From Nocardiopsis sp. JB363 (GTDB taxonomy: Bacteria > Actinomycetota > Actinomycetes > Streptosporangiales > Streptosporangiaceae), in assembly GCF_900143625.1 (NCBI RefSeq), contig NZ_FRFF01000140.1, positions 83,609 through 147,608 of the forward strand: a DNA stretch of 64,000 bases, written 5' to 3'. Below the pieces are notes generated by a model. It did no database searches, was not told the origin of the DNA, and worked only from the letters and a program-made list of their open reading frames with translations. The translations under genes and the position numbers were made by a program. Shown here piece after piece: positions 50,865 to 58,120 of the stretch; position 1 is the first letter of the stretch; each line of letters starts with the position of its first letter.

Positions 50865-52802
50865 TCAGCCGACGTAGCAGCAAAAGCCCACGTGTCCGAG
50901 GTGGTCGGCGACCGCCTCGGACACGTCACCACCACCGGCCAACGCGCGGTGGAACAGGCGCATGGCCGCACCCGTGCGTTCGTCGGAGACCGGCAACGGA
51001 CTCGCGACCACGGTGTGCGTGCCGAGCGCCAGCAGAGTGCCCGCGAAGCCACCGGGCGAGCGTGTGAGAAAGCCTCGGCCGCCCCAGCAGGTGGCCAGGG
51101 TGACCAGCGCCGCCGGAGCTGGCGCCCACAACAGGTCGCGGGCGAGCAACGGGCCGTCGGCCAGTTCCACCCGGGACAGCAGCGCCGAACGTTCGTCGAT
51201 GTGCCCGTGCCCGGCCAGATGGGCCGTGTCGGTGTCGGTGAGCGCCGCCAGGACCTGGTCCCGCCGGGCCCGCTCCAACACCCGGGCGCCCGGGTAGGTG
51301 CCGGACAGCGCGCGGACCTCCGCGCCCGCTCCGGCCGGTTCGGTGGCTGCCGCCAACAGCACCCGCCCGCCTCGCGGGGGACGTCCTCGTGCCCAGGCGC
51401 GCGCCCCGGCGACCACCGTGACCGGTCGTCCGCGCAGGCTCGGCAGCAGCCCCCAGGGCGGGTCGTCCAGGTAGGGGGCGCCGGTGACCACGAGGGGACG
51501 CTCGCCGGTCAGCGCCAGCACCGGATTCACCAGGGCCTCGTCCACGGCGTCCAAGGCCTGTGTCGCCCCGTCGACGGGTGTGGCCTCGCACTCGTGCCGC
51601 ATCCGGGCCAGGAGCCGTCGCAGACGCAACAGTGGACCCAGGGACGCGGTGCGCACCCGACCCGCCACCGCCACCAGGGCGACGGCCTGGTCCGCCACCC
51701 TGGCGAAGTGCACGAACGCCCGGTCGCCCAGGGTGTCGAACAGTCCTTCCGACACCGAGCCCCGTGGGGCGCTCGGTCGGGGCACGGCCGGGCCGGTCCC
51801 GGACACTCCACCGGCCGCCGTCACCAGGGTGCCCCGCGTGACCTCCGGGCGGGTCAGCTCCGCCCATTCCAGGGCGATCGCCGGGTCGCCCACCGCCAGG
51901 GCTCCCTCCAACCCGGCCTGGATCACGTGAGGGTCGCCGAAACCCGCTCCCAGCCACGTGCCAGGTAGGGGTGCCCGCCCGGAACCGGGCCCGACGAGGG
52001 CCGGCGCGGGCAGGCGTTCGGCGAGGGCGTCGAGTGCGCGGGTGGCGTGCGGGCTCGTGACCGGGACGGTGGTGGAGGGCGAGCGGACCTCCAACGCCTC
52101 GCGGGCACGTTCGAGGGGGCGGACGCGGTGGGTGCGTTCGGCGAGACGTTCCAATCGGTTGGTCAGGCCGTACCAGGGCGAACCACGGCCGACGTGCCGT
52201 CGGACCCGGCGGGACAGCCCCAACGCCGCCCGGTGGTCGCCCTCCAACAGGCGCAGTTTGGCCTCCAACAGGGTGCGGGCGGTGTCGGTCGGCCCCTCCG
52301 GCCAGGGCGCTTCGGCCAGGGTGCGGCCGGCCTCCTCCACCTGCCCTTCGGAGAGCAGGGCCTCGGCCAGATCCACGCGCAGTGCCTCCTGCCGGTCGGC
52401 CGGCACCAGGGGCACGAGTTCGCGGAAGATCACGATCGCGCCCGGCGCGTCCCCGCGATACAGGGTCAGGCAGCCCTCGTTCTGTCGGGCGACCGTGCCG
52501 AGCAACGGCAGCCCGCGGCTCTCGGCCAGGTCGCGTGCCGCGTGGAGGTGGTCCCTCGCCGGGCCGAAGCGACCGCACAGGGCCTGGGCCAGGCCCAGAT
52601 CGGTGAGTACCCCCGGGAGCACCGGGGCCAGGTCCTCGGCGGGATGACCGCGCAGCCGGCTCCGGGTGTCCTCCAACAAGGTGACGGTGTCCTCGAAACG
52701 CCCGTCACGGGCCAGCCGGACCCCGTCGGCGACTCTGGCCAGGAGGGGGCGGGCGGCGATCAGGATCGCGGTGGTGTCGGGCGTCGCGCTGGGGGACAAC
52801 AC
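50865..52802 (-). CDS. TPR-CHAT caspase-like protease
   Basis: 645 residues. The N-terminal half holds helical repeats of TPR type (LGLAQALCGRFGPARDHLHA, then LAEALLSEGQVEEAGRTLAEA and further pairs). The C-terminal third is a CHAT domain: the likely catalytic His532 is in HLAGHGHIDER and Cys572 in LVTLATCWGGRG. CHAT proteins are cysteine peptidases of the caspase/separase clan. GTG 52802 has AAAGG nine bases upstream. It follows the sigma factor and 131-residue genes on the same strand after a 184-base leader carrying interleaved inverted repeats. It could cut a partner of the sigma factor; that is inference. Confidence 0.88.
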   Translation of the reverse strand: MLSPSATPDTTAILIAARPLLARVADGVRLARDGRFEDTVTLLEDTRSRLRGHPAEDLAPVLPGVLTDLGLAQALCGRFGPARDHLHAARDLAESRGLPLLGTVARQNEGCLTLYRGDAPGAIVIFRELVPLVPADRQEALRVDLAEALLSEGQVEEAGRTLAEAPWPEGPTDTARTLLEAKLRLLEGDHRAALGLSRRVRRHVGRGSPWYGLTNRLERLAERTHRVRPLERAREALEVRSPSTTVPVTSPHATRALDALAERLPAPALVGPGSGRAPLPGTWLGAGFGDPHVIQAGLEGALAVGDPAIALEWAELTRPEVTRGTLVTAAGGVSGTGPAVPRPSAPRGSVSEGLFDTLGDRAFVHFARVADQAVALVAVAGRVRTASLGPLLRLRRLLARMRHECEATPVDGATQALDAVDEALVNPVLALTGERPLVVTGAPYLDDPPWGLLPSLRGRPVTVVAGARAWARGRPPRGGRVLLAAATEPAGAGAEVRALSGTYPGARVLERARRDQVLAALTDTDTAHLAGHGHIDERSALLSRVELADGPLLARDLLWAPAPAALVTLATCWGGRGFLTRSPGGFAGTLLALGTHTVVASPLPVSDERTGAAMRLFHRALAGGGDVSEAVADHLGHVGFCCYVG

Positions 52803-52826
52803 GTCCGGCTGCCTTTCGCCAGTGGG

Positions 52827-52912
52827 GCGTTCGTCTCCAGTGATAGCAGCGGTTCGGTCCGTGGGGGAGTGCCCTCGCCCAACCTGTGGACGAACGCGGT
52901 GGGACCGAACCG
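52827..52912 (-). ncRNA. Possible pseudoknotted leader of the CHAT gene
   Basis: Two inverted repeats are interleaved: GCGTTCGTC (52827-52835) with GACGAACGC (52889-52897), and CGGTTCGGTCC (52850-52860) with GGACCGAACCG (52902-52912). The order A-B-A'-B' permits an H-type pseudoknot in the message. The same arms could instead be DNA operators. A third related copy, CGGTTCGGCCC, lies at 52973-52983. Confidence 0.35.
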
Positions 52913-52986
52913 GACCTATGACGACAAAGGGTGGCGGAGTGCGCGTCGTTCGGGCACGCTCACACCCGGTTTCGGTTCGGCCCTAT

Positions 52987-53382
52987 TCAGATCGTGAACC
53001 AGTCGGTGACCATGGGGAGCCGGTCCGGGCGCTCCATGGTCAACGCCAGGGGGCCTCGACGAAGCCCTTCGGCGTGGAACGCGCCGTCGCCCCTCACGAA
53101 CAGGCGTAGACGCTCCTCGGGGCGGCGCAGACACACCTCCACGTGGTCGAAGTCGCCGATCACCAGGCCGGAGAGCGAACTCAGGTCCCCGTCCGCCCGC
53201 AACCGCAGGTCGACCCGCAGGCCGTCGAGGTGGAAGCGCAGCGTCGTGGTGGCGACGGCCTCGGAACGGGACGGGTCGCGCGACGGGGTGGAATCGAGGA
53301 CGGTACAGGCCGTACGTGCCCGGTCGAGGGAACGGTCGAAGGCGGCCAGCGCCGCACTCCGCCCGGGTTCTGTGTCTTTCAC
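52987..53382 (-). CDS. Unknown 131-residue protein coupled to the sigma factor
   Basis: Soluble protein with a helical acidic/basic first part (RSAALAAFDRSLDRARTAC) and a beta-rich rest (TTTLRFHLDGLRVDLRLRAD, then IGDFDHVEVCLRRPEERLRLFVRGDGAF). No membrane segment, no zinc motif, no resemblance I can name. GTG 53382 overlaps the sigma factor stop by four bases (GTGA), so it is translated with it. Position between sigma factor and protease makes an anti-sigma or protease-substrate role worth testing, but this is inferred from order only. Two cysteines are present. Confidence 0.72.
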   Translation of the reverse strand: MKDTEPGRSAALAAFDRSLDRARTACTVLDSTPSRDPSRSEAVATTTLRFHLDGLRVDLRLRADGDLSSLSGLVIGDFDHVEVCLRRPEERLRLFVRGDGAFHAEGLRRGPLALTMERPDRLPMVTDWFTI

Positions 53383-54089
53383 GGGTCACGCACGCCTTTC
53401 GTTCGGTCGGTGGTGGCGAGGGAGCGGCGCAACCGGCGGAACAGGTTCCGTCGCTCGTTGGCGGTGGTGCGGTGGGAAAGGGGCACGGCGTCGGGGGAGT
53501 CGTCCAGGTACTGTCGGGCGACCCGTCGGTCGGTCGGGTCCAGCGCGTCGATGGCCCGGTGCAGCTCGGCATGGCGTTCCTTGCGCAGGTACTCGACTTC
53601 GACGTCGGAGACGGTGGCCCCTCCGGCCAGTCGGTGCGGGTCGACCGGCACCAGTCGCCGCAGCCGCTCGCGTTGGCGCCCGCACACGCTGCGGGTCACC
53701 CGGCCCAGCCAGGCCCTGAGCAGGTGGGGGTGGCGCAGTCCGGGCAGGTGCTGGTTGAGGTTGAGCCAGACGGTCTGTACCGCGTCCTCCCGGTCCTGTC
53801 GGGGCAGCCCGTAGGAACGGGCGATGCGGTTCACGGTGGGCAGGTGACGATCCACGATCTCCTCCCAGGCGCCGGCGTCGCCGTTGCAGGCGGCGAGCAC
53901 GAGTTCGGCGTCGGGGCGAGGGGTGGGGCCGGAAGTGGCCGGAACCGGCTCGGAGGCGGGGGATACATCCCCTGAAGTGCCCGAATATGGCCTATTGCGG
54001 CGGGGGTCACCGGGGCGGATGTCCCCGCGCGGCTGGTCTGGCACACCCGCTCCCACTATGATCGGACTCCCTGTCGTCGCCTGTGGCAC
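53379..54089 (-). CDS. Sigma-70 family (ECF-like) sigma factor
   Basis: 236 residues. A Pro/Gly-rich N-terminus (about 1-60) precedes sigma region 2 (AWEEIVDRHLPTVNRIARSY, REDAVQTVWLNLNQHL, RAWLGRVTRSVCGRQRERL). Region 4 is short and degenerate: AIDALDPTDRRVARQYLDDS leads to TTANERRNLFRRLRRSL without a clean helix-turn-helix. Such a degenerate C-terminal part is unusual and may mean altered promoter recognition. Start GTG 54089 is one option; GTG 54044 is another. It heads the operon sigma factor, 131-residue protein, CHAT protease. Confidence 0.85.
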   Translation of the reverse strand: MPQATTGSPIIVGAGVPDQPRGDIRPGDPRRNRPYSGTSGDVSPASEPVPATSGPTPRPDAELVLAACNGDAGAWEEIVDRHLPTVNRIARSYGLPRQDREDAVQTVWLNLNQHLPGLRHPHLLRAWLGRVTRSVCGRQRERLRRLVPVDPHRLAGGATVSDVEVEYLRKERHAELHRAIDALDPTDRRVARQYLDDSPDAVPLSHRTTANERRNLFRRLRRSLATTDRTKGVRDP

Positions 54090-54126
54090 ACGGTAATCGC
54101 TGGGTGTGCGGGTCGCGTGGGGAACG

Positions 54127-54175
54127 CTGGAAAAGTCCAGTGTGCGAGATGGTTTCCAGAGTGCCTATAGGGCAC
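54127..54175. promoter_or_regulatory. Two short palindromes upstream of the sigma factor gene
   Basis: CTGGAAAAGTCCAG (54127-54140) and GTGCCTATAGGGCAC (54161-54175) lie between the sigma factor and DUF3145 genes. The second includes TATAG in its centre. They may be operators or -10 regions for either direction. Confidence 0.35.
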
Positions 54176-54216
54176 AATGGGGCAAAAGGCATGCTGGTGG
54201 GCATGTAACCTTCTCG

Positions 54217-54255
54217 TGATACGAGGGCGTCGGGGAAGCGCACTCGTTCGTATCA
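54217..54255 (+). promoter_or_regulatory. Hairpin touching the DUF3145 ribosome site
   Basis: TGATACGA (54217-54224) pairs with TCGTATCA (54248-54255), and GGAGG of the ribosome site begins at the next base. The structure could modulate translation. The loop is 23 bases. Confidence 0.35.
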
Positions 54256-54264
54256 GGAGGTTCG

Positions 54265-54759
54265 GTGTCCGCACGTGGCGTCTTGTACGTCCACTCCGCG
54301 CCCGCGGCGCTGTGCCCACACGTCGAGTGGGCGGTCGCGGGTGTTGTTGGAGTACCCGTGAAACTCGACTGGGTCGCTCAACCGGCCGCTCCCGGCAACC
54401 ATCGTGCCGAGCTGAACTGGCAGGGGAAGCCGGGCACCGCCGGAGCGGTGGCCTCGGCCTTGAACGCGTGGCAGCGCCTTCGCTTCGAGGTGACCGAGGA
54501 CGCGTCACCAGGTGGTGACGGCGTCCGCTACAGCTATACGCCCAACCTCGGCGTGTTCACCGCCGTCACCAGCGCGGCCGGCGAGGTCCTCGTCCCCGAG
54601 GGCCGACTGCGCGCGGCCATGGCGACCGCCGCCGCCGACGGTGTCGACCTGGCCGACGAACTCGATCGGCTCATCGGCCGGGCATGGGACGAGGAACTCG
54701 AACCCTTCCGTTACGCCGGCGACGGCGCGCCCGTGCGCTGGCTGCACGCTGTCGGCTGA
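54265..54759 (+). CDS. DUF3145 family protein
   Basis: 164-residue soluble protein of the actinobacterial DUF3145 family. Hallmarks are MSARGVLYVHSAPAALCPHV at the start, LNWQGKPGTAG in the middle and FRYAGDGAPVRWLH at the end. RBS AGGAGG lies six bases before GTG 54265. The family is widely conserved and monocistronic; its function is not known to me. It ends 11 bases before the convergent DUF1707 gene. Confidence 0.92.
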   Translation: MSARGVLYVHSAPAALCPHVEWAVAGVVGVPVKLDWVAQPAAPGNHRAELNWQGKPGTAGAVASALNAWQRLRFEVTEDASPGGDGVRYSYTPNLGVFTAVTSAAGEVLVPEGRLRAAMATAAADGVDLADELDRLIGRAWDEELEPFRYAGDGAPVRWLHAVG

Positions 54760-54770
54760 CCTCGGGGACT

Positions 54771-55241
54771 TCAGCAGGGCGGCTCGGTGTCACCCGGCCA
54801 GATCGTCGAGGCGAGCAGCACCGCCGCCCAGATGCCCAAGGGCACCAGCGGCCAGTACAGCATCAGTTCGCCGCCGAGCAGGCTGGTGGCGCCCCACAGT
54901 CCGGTGAGCACCCCTCCGGCCCCCGCCCACCAGCGCCATTCCGCACCCCACTCCGCCCACGGCAGTCGCCGTGGCCGGTGCGCGGGTTCGGGGCGGGGGT
55001 CGCGGACCCGCCCGGTGTGGAACCGGGGCGGAGGAACCGGAACGATGGGAACGGGCAGATCAGAGGTCAGGGAGCGCAGCTCCCCGACCCGGACCGCGAT
55101 CAGCGCCGTGCCCACTCGGCGCTCGTACTCGTCGTCGTCCAGTCGGCCTTCGGAATAGGCCACCGCCAGACGGTCGATGGTGAGGTCGCGTTCTGTGTCA
55201 GAGGCGCGCATCCGGTTCAGCGGCAGACGTTGGGTCTCCAC
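54771..55241 (-). CDS. DUF1707 domain membrane protein
   Basis: 156 residues. The DUF1707 N-terminus (RMRASDTERDLTIDRLAVAY, then EGRLDDDEYERRVGTAL) is followed by a linker and a two-segment membrane part (WWAGAGGVLTGLWGATSLL and YWPLVPLGIWAAVLLAS). GTG 55241 begins VETQRLPLNRMRAS, as many family members do; the upstream GTG at 55274 falls at the promoter. DUF1707 often heads actinobacterial membrane proteins of unknown role, some with metal or signal functions. Confidence 0.82.
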   Translation of the reverse strand: METQRLPLNRMRASDTERDLTIDRLAVAYSEGRLDDDEYERRVGTALIAVRVGELRSLTSDLPVPIVPVPPPRFHTGRVRDPRPEPAHRPRRLPWAEWGAEWRWWAGAGGVLTGLWGATSLLGGELMLYWPLVPLGIWAAVLLASTIWPGDTEPPC

Positions 55242-55274
55242 TTCCCACCCCCAAAGGCGCGAGTCGGTGACCAC

Positions 55275-55303
55275 ACTTTACGTGTCGCGCCCCGGCCACG
55301 AAA
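55275..55303 (-). promoter_or_regulatory. Promoter of the DUF1707 gene
   Basis: On the minus strand TTTCGT (55298-55303), 17 bases, TAAAGT (55275-55280). Predicts a leader of about 28 bases. Confidence 0.45.
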
Positions 55304-55367
55304 GAGCGCGAAGGGGCCGATTCCGCGTGCTTTTCGAGCACCGCCCCCGGAGCGATATCGCCGCAGG

Positions 55368-56156
55368 TCAGGAGCGCAACCAGTGGGACACCGAGCGGCA
55401 GGTCACAGGGTCGGCCGCGCCCACCAGACCGGTGTGCTCGTAGGTCCCCCGATAGGTGAAGGGCGCACCGTCCAACCGGGTCAGGTGACCGCCCACCTCG
55501 GACAGGATCAGCGCGGGCGCGGCCACGTCCCAGTCGCGCACCGGAACGTCCTTGACGAACAGGTGGGCGACCCCCTCGGCGATCCGGCACAGCTTCAACG
55601 AGATACTGCCGCTCTCCAGGTACTCGCCGTAGCCGAAGTGGTCGTACACCCGCCGGGCGATCCCCGTCGGCTCGGAGGTGTTGTCGGTGAGCACCCCCTG
55701 GCCGGGCGGCGACGGAGCCAACAGGGGCAGCGCGATCCCGTCCCGGTGGGCGCCCTGGCCGCGCACGGCCGTGTACAGGACCTGGTGATGCGGGGCGAAC
55801 ACGGCCGCCACCTCGGGCCGCTCTCCGATCATCAACGCCGCCTGGGTGACATAGCCGTCGAACCCGTGTACGTAGCTGGCGGTGCCGTCGATCGGGTCGA
55901 TCAGCCAGTACCTCGGCGGGCGCGGACCCGACAACGAATCCGGGTCCTCCTCGCTCACCACCGGGATCTGCGCGTCGATCGCGGTCAGCCGCCGGGACAG
56001 CGCCCGATGGGCCATGGCGTCGGCCTCGGCCTTGAACTGGCTGCCCTCCCACACGCCGCTGCGCACCGACGGGTCCTCGCGCCAGTCCCGCAACAGGGAA
56101 CCGACCTCGGTGACCGCGGCGGCCACGGCCTCCGAGAGAGGATGCCTGCCGCTCAC
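55368..56156 (-). CDS. Inositol-monophosphatase family phosphatase
   Basis: 262-residue Mg-dependent, lithium-sensitive-type phosphatase. Motifs: SEEDPDS, WLIDPIDGTASYVHG (metal and substrate acids) and VRDWDVAAPALILSEVGG. The fold covers inositol phosphatases, histidinol phosphatases and PAP phosphatase (CysQ). GTG 56156 overlaps the upstream ATP-grasp stop (GTGA), so it is coupled to it; another GTG at 56186 would make it longer. The specific substrate cannot be determined; the coupling hints at a common metabolite with the ATP-grasp enzyme. Confidence 0.88.
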   Translation of the reverse strand: MSGRHPLSEAVAAAVTEVGSLLRDWREDPSVRSGVWEGSQFKAEADAMAHRALSRRLTAIDAQIPVVSEEDPDSLSGPRPPRYWLIDPIDGTASYVHGFDGYVTQAALMIGERPEVAAVFAPHHQVLYTAVRGQGAHRDGIALPLLAPSPPGQGVLTDNTSEPTGIARRVYDHFGYGEYLESGSISLKLCRIAEGVAHLFVKDVPVRDWDVAAPALILSEVGGHLTRLDGAPFTYRGTYEHTGLVGAADPVTCRSVSHWLRS

Positions 56157-57229
56157 CGCGCACGCACCGGGATCACCGGAGGGCACGAGAAACCCTCGCC
56201 GTTTCGGATGGTCCGTGGGGCCGGTGAGATGCCGTGCGAGGTGAACTCCCGCTCACTGAGGAACTCGTCGCTCCACCGCCGCACCATGGCCACCCCCTCC
56301 CGCCACTCGTCGGTCAGCGCAGGACCCCCGGCCACGGCCTGGCGTAGCAGCCCGGCGATCTCGTCGACCCCGGCCGCCGCGGTCAGCGCCGCCGTGGAGG
56401 AGAACCGCGGATTGATCTCGAACACCCGCGGGCGGCCCTCGGAGTCCAGGCACAGCTGCACGTTGAACGGGCCATCGGCGCGCAGCGCCGTCTGGATCGC
56501 CCGGCAGGTGCGCGCCACCTCCGCGTTGCGCCGGCTCACCGCGTACTTGGTGACGCCCTGCTTGAGCACGACTTCCTTGGGCACCACCGCCTGCACCCGG
56601 CCGTCGCGCCAGACCACCACCGACACCGTGAACTCCGCTCCGGTGATGCGCTCCTGCACGATCAGCTCGTCGGCGGCGTAACCGCTCTCGGAGACCGCCC
56701 GGGCCATGTCACGCGCCGAGTCGATGACCATGACCCCGCGGCTGCCGCGGCCGCTGCGCGGCTTGATGATGAGTCCGCCGGGGGAGTGGTCGGCCGCGTC
56801 GGCGGGCCACTCCGAGGCCCGCCAGGTGCGGGGGACGCCGATCGCCGCCTCCTCCAGGCGCCGCATCAACACGTACTTGTCCAGACAGGTCGCGACGAAG
56901 TCCGGGCGGGGCAGCAGCACCTCGATCCCCTCCTCGGCCAGTTCGCCCATGCACACGAGTTCCTCGTCCACCAGGGGGATGACGGCGACGGCCTCCTCCA
57001 GCGCGCACAGCTCTCGCATACGGGGGAGGAAGGCCTCGCTGTCGCCCGGCGGCACCAGGTGACCGCGGTCGGCCAGGTACAGGCCCGGCGCGGTGGGATC
57101 CACGTCGGTGGCCACCACCCGGAATCCCTGTTCGCGTAGGTGCAGGATGGTTCCGGGGGTAGGGGCCGAACCCGCCGTCGTCACCACGACCGTGGGTTTC
57201 CTCGGGATACTCGAAGACTGCTTTGCCAC
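56153..57229 (-). CDS. ATP-grasp ligase
   Basis: 358-residue ATP-grasp enzyme. An N-terminal Rossmann-like part (VVVTTAGSAPTPGTILHLREQG) is followed by the ATP-grasp core with IIKPRSGRGSRGVMVID, VQERITGAEFTVSVV and metal-binding FEINPRFSS. The family joins carboxylates to amines or makes carbamoyl-phosphate-like intermediates. The N-terminal part resembles CarB-type or PylC-like ligases. GTG 57229 has GGAAGG twelve bases upstream. It overlaps the phosphatase gene downstream, so both make an operon. Product unknown. Confidence 0.88.
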   Translation of the reverse strand: MAKQSSSIPRKPTVVVTTAGSAPTPGTILHLREQGFRVVATDVDPTAPGLYLADRGHLVPPGDSEAFLPRMRELCALEEAVAVIPLVDEELVCMGELAEEGIEVLLPRPDFVATCLDKYVLMRRLEEAAIGVPRTWRASEWPADAADHSPGGLIIKPRSGRGSRGVMVIDSARDMARAVSESGYAADELIVQERITGAEFTVSVVVWRDGRVQAVVPKEVVLKQGVTKYAVSRRNAEVARTCRAIQTALRADGPFNVQLCLDSEGRPRVFEINPRFSSTAALTAAAGVDEIAGLLRQAVAGGPALTDEWREGVAMVRRWSDEFLSEREFTSHGISPAPRTIRNGEGFSCPPVIPVRAR

Positions 57230-57401
57230 CGGTTCGAAGACCCTTCCAGACGTCCCTCTGAATCGAAAGTGGTGCGGGAGGGGGATGGGCCGAGACTAGA
57301 CCGGAGGAGCCTCTCAAAGCTCGTGTTTGGCCGAATCCGGTTGCGGAGTGAACCGGACGGGCCCCTGGCGCGTGTACCCAACGGCCCAGGGCGGAAAGGC
57401 C

Positions 57402-57438
57402 GGAGGGCGAAGACGCGCCGCGCGCGTCCCCGCCCTCC
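57402..57438 (-). terminator. Terminator after the PEBP gene
   Basis: Long imperfect stem: GGAGGGCG with CGCCCTCC, an internal loop, then GACGCGC with GCGCGTC. Confidence 0.8.
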
Positions 57439-57459
57439 CCACGGCCCCGGGGTTCCGGG

Positions 57460-57990
57460 TCACTTCTGCTCGTACACCGGGGTGACGATCGCGCGGCCCA
57501 GCGAGTGCGAGAACAGGTTGAAGCCGAGGAAGGCGGGGCTCCCGGAGGAGTCGATGCCCAGGCTCGGGACGTCCACGGCGTGCACCACGAAGAAGTAGCG
57601 GTGCGGCCCGTGCCCGGCGGGCGGGGCGGCACCGATGTAGCGGTTGCTCCCGGCGTCGTTGCGCAGGGTCACGGCCCCTTCCGGCAGACCGGAACCATTG
57701 CCGGCGTCGGCCGCCAATTCGGTCACCTCGACCGGGATGTCGCACACCGACCAGTGCCAGAACCCGCTCGCGGTGGGCGCGTCCGGGTCCAGGCAGGTGA
57801 CGGCGAAGCTCCGCGTCCCCTCGGGGAACCCGCTCCAGGACAGATGCGGGGAGACGTCCTCGCCCCCGGCGCCCATGATCCCGCTGACCTGGGCGTTGGG
57901 CAGGGTCCGCCCGTCCGTCACGTCGTCGCTGGTGACGGTGAACGAGGCGACCCGGGGCAGGAAGTCGTAGGGGGAGGGTGGCATGGCCAC
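57460..57990 (-). CDS. PEBP family (YbhB/YbcL-like) protein
   Basis: 176-residue phosphatidylethanolamine-binding/Raf-kinase-inhibitor-like protein. Marks are DVSPHLSWSGFPEGTRSFAVTC, DPDAPTASGFWHWSV and GPHRYFFVVHAVDV, with YIGAAPPAGHG. It is a beta fold that binds anionic ligands; a bacterial role is uncertain. AAGGAGG lies eight bases before GTG 57990, the chosen start; frames further upstream overlap the LLM promoter. It has a divergent LLM oxidoreductase gene. Confidence 0.9.
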   Translation of the reverse strand: MAMPPSPYDFLPRVASFTVTSDDVTDGRTLPNAQVSGIMGAGGEDVSPHLSWSGFPEGTRSFAVTCLDPDAPTASGFWHWSVCDIPVEVTELAADAGNGSGLPEGAVTLRNDAGSNRYIGAAPPAGHGPHRYFFVVHAVDVPSLGIDSSGSPAFLGFNLFSHSLGRAIVTPVYEQK

Positions 57991-58084
57991 GGTGATGGCC
58001 TCCTTGTCGTCGAGGATGTTCGTACCGACGAACATACGCCCCGTGAGGGGCGGACACCCTGCCGAGCGCGCCGGGGCCGCGTTG

Positions 58085-58090
58085 TACGGT
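58085..58090 (+). promoter_or_regulatory. -10 of the LLM oxidoreductase gene
   Basis: TACGGT 30 bases before the ATG and ahead of AGGAG. The -35 is unclear. Confidence 0.35.
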
Positions 58091-58120
58091 CGTGCCACAT
58101 CCGAACGAACAGGAGCCGAC

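Noticed and set aside
54177..54518. 113-codon plus frame overlapping the DUF3145 gene
   Set aside because: Out of frame with the conserved gene and Arg-rich.
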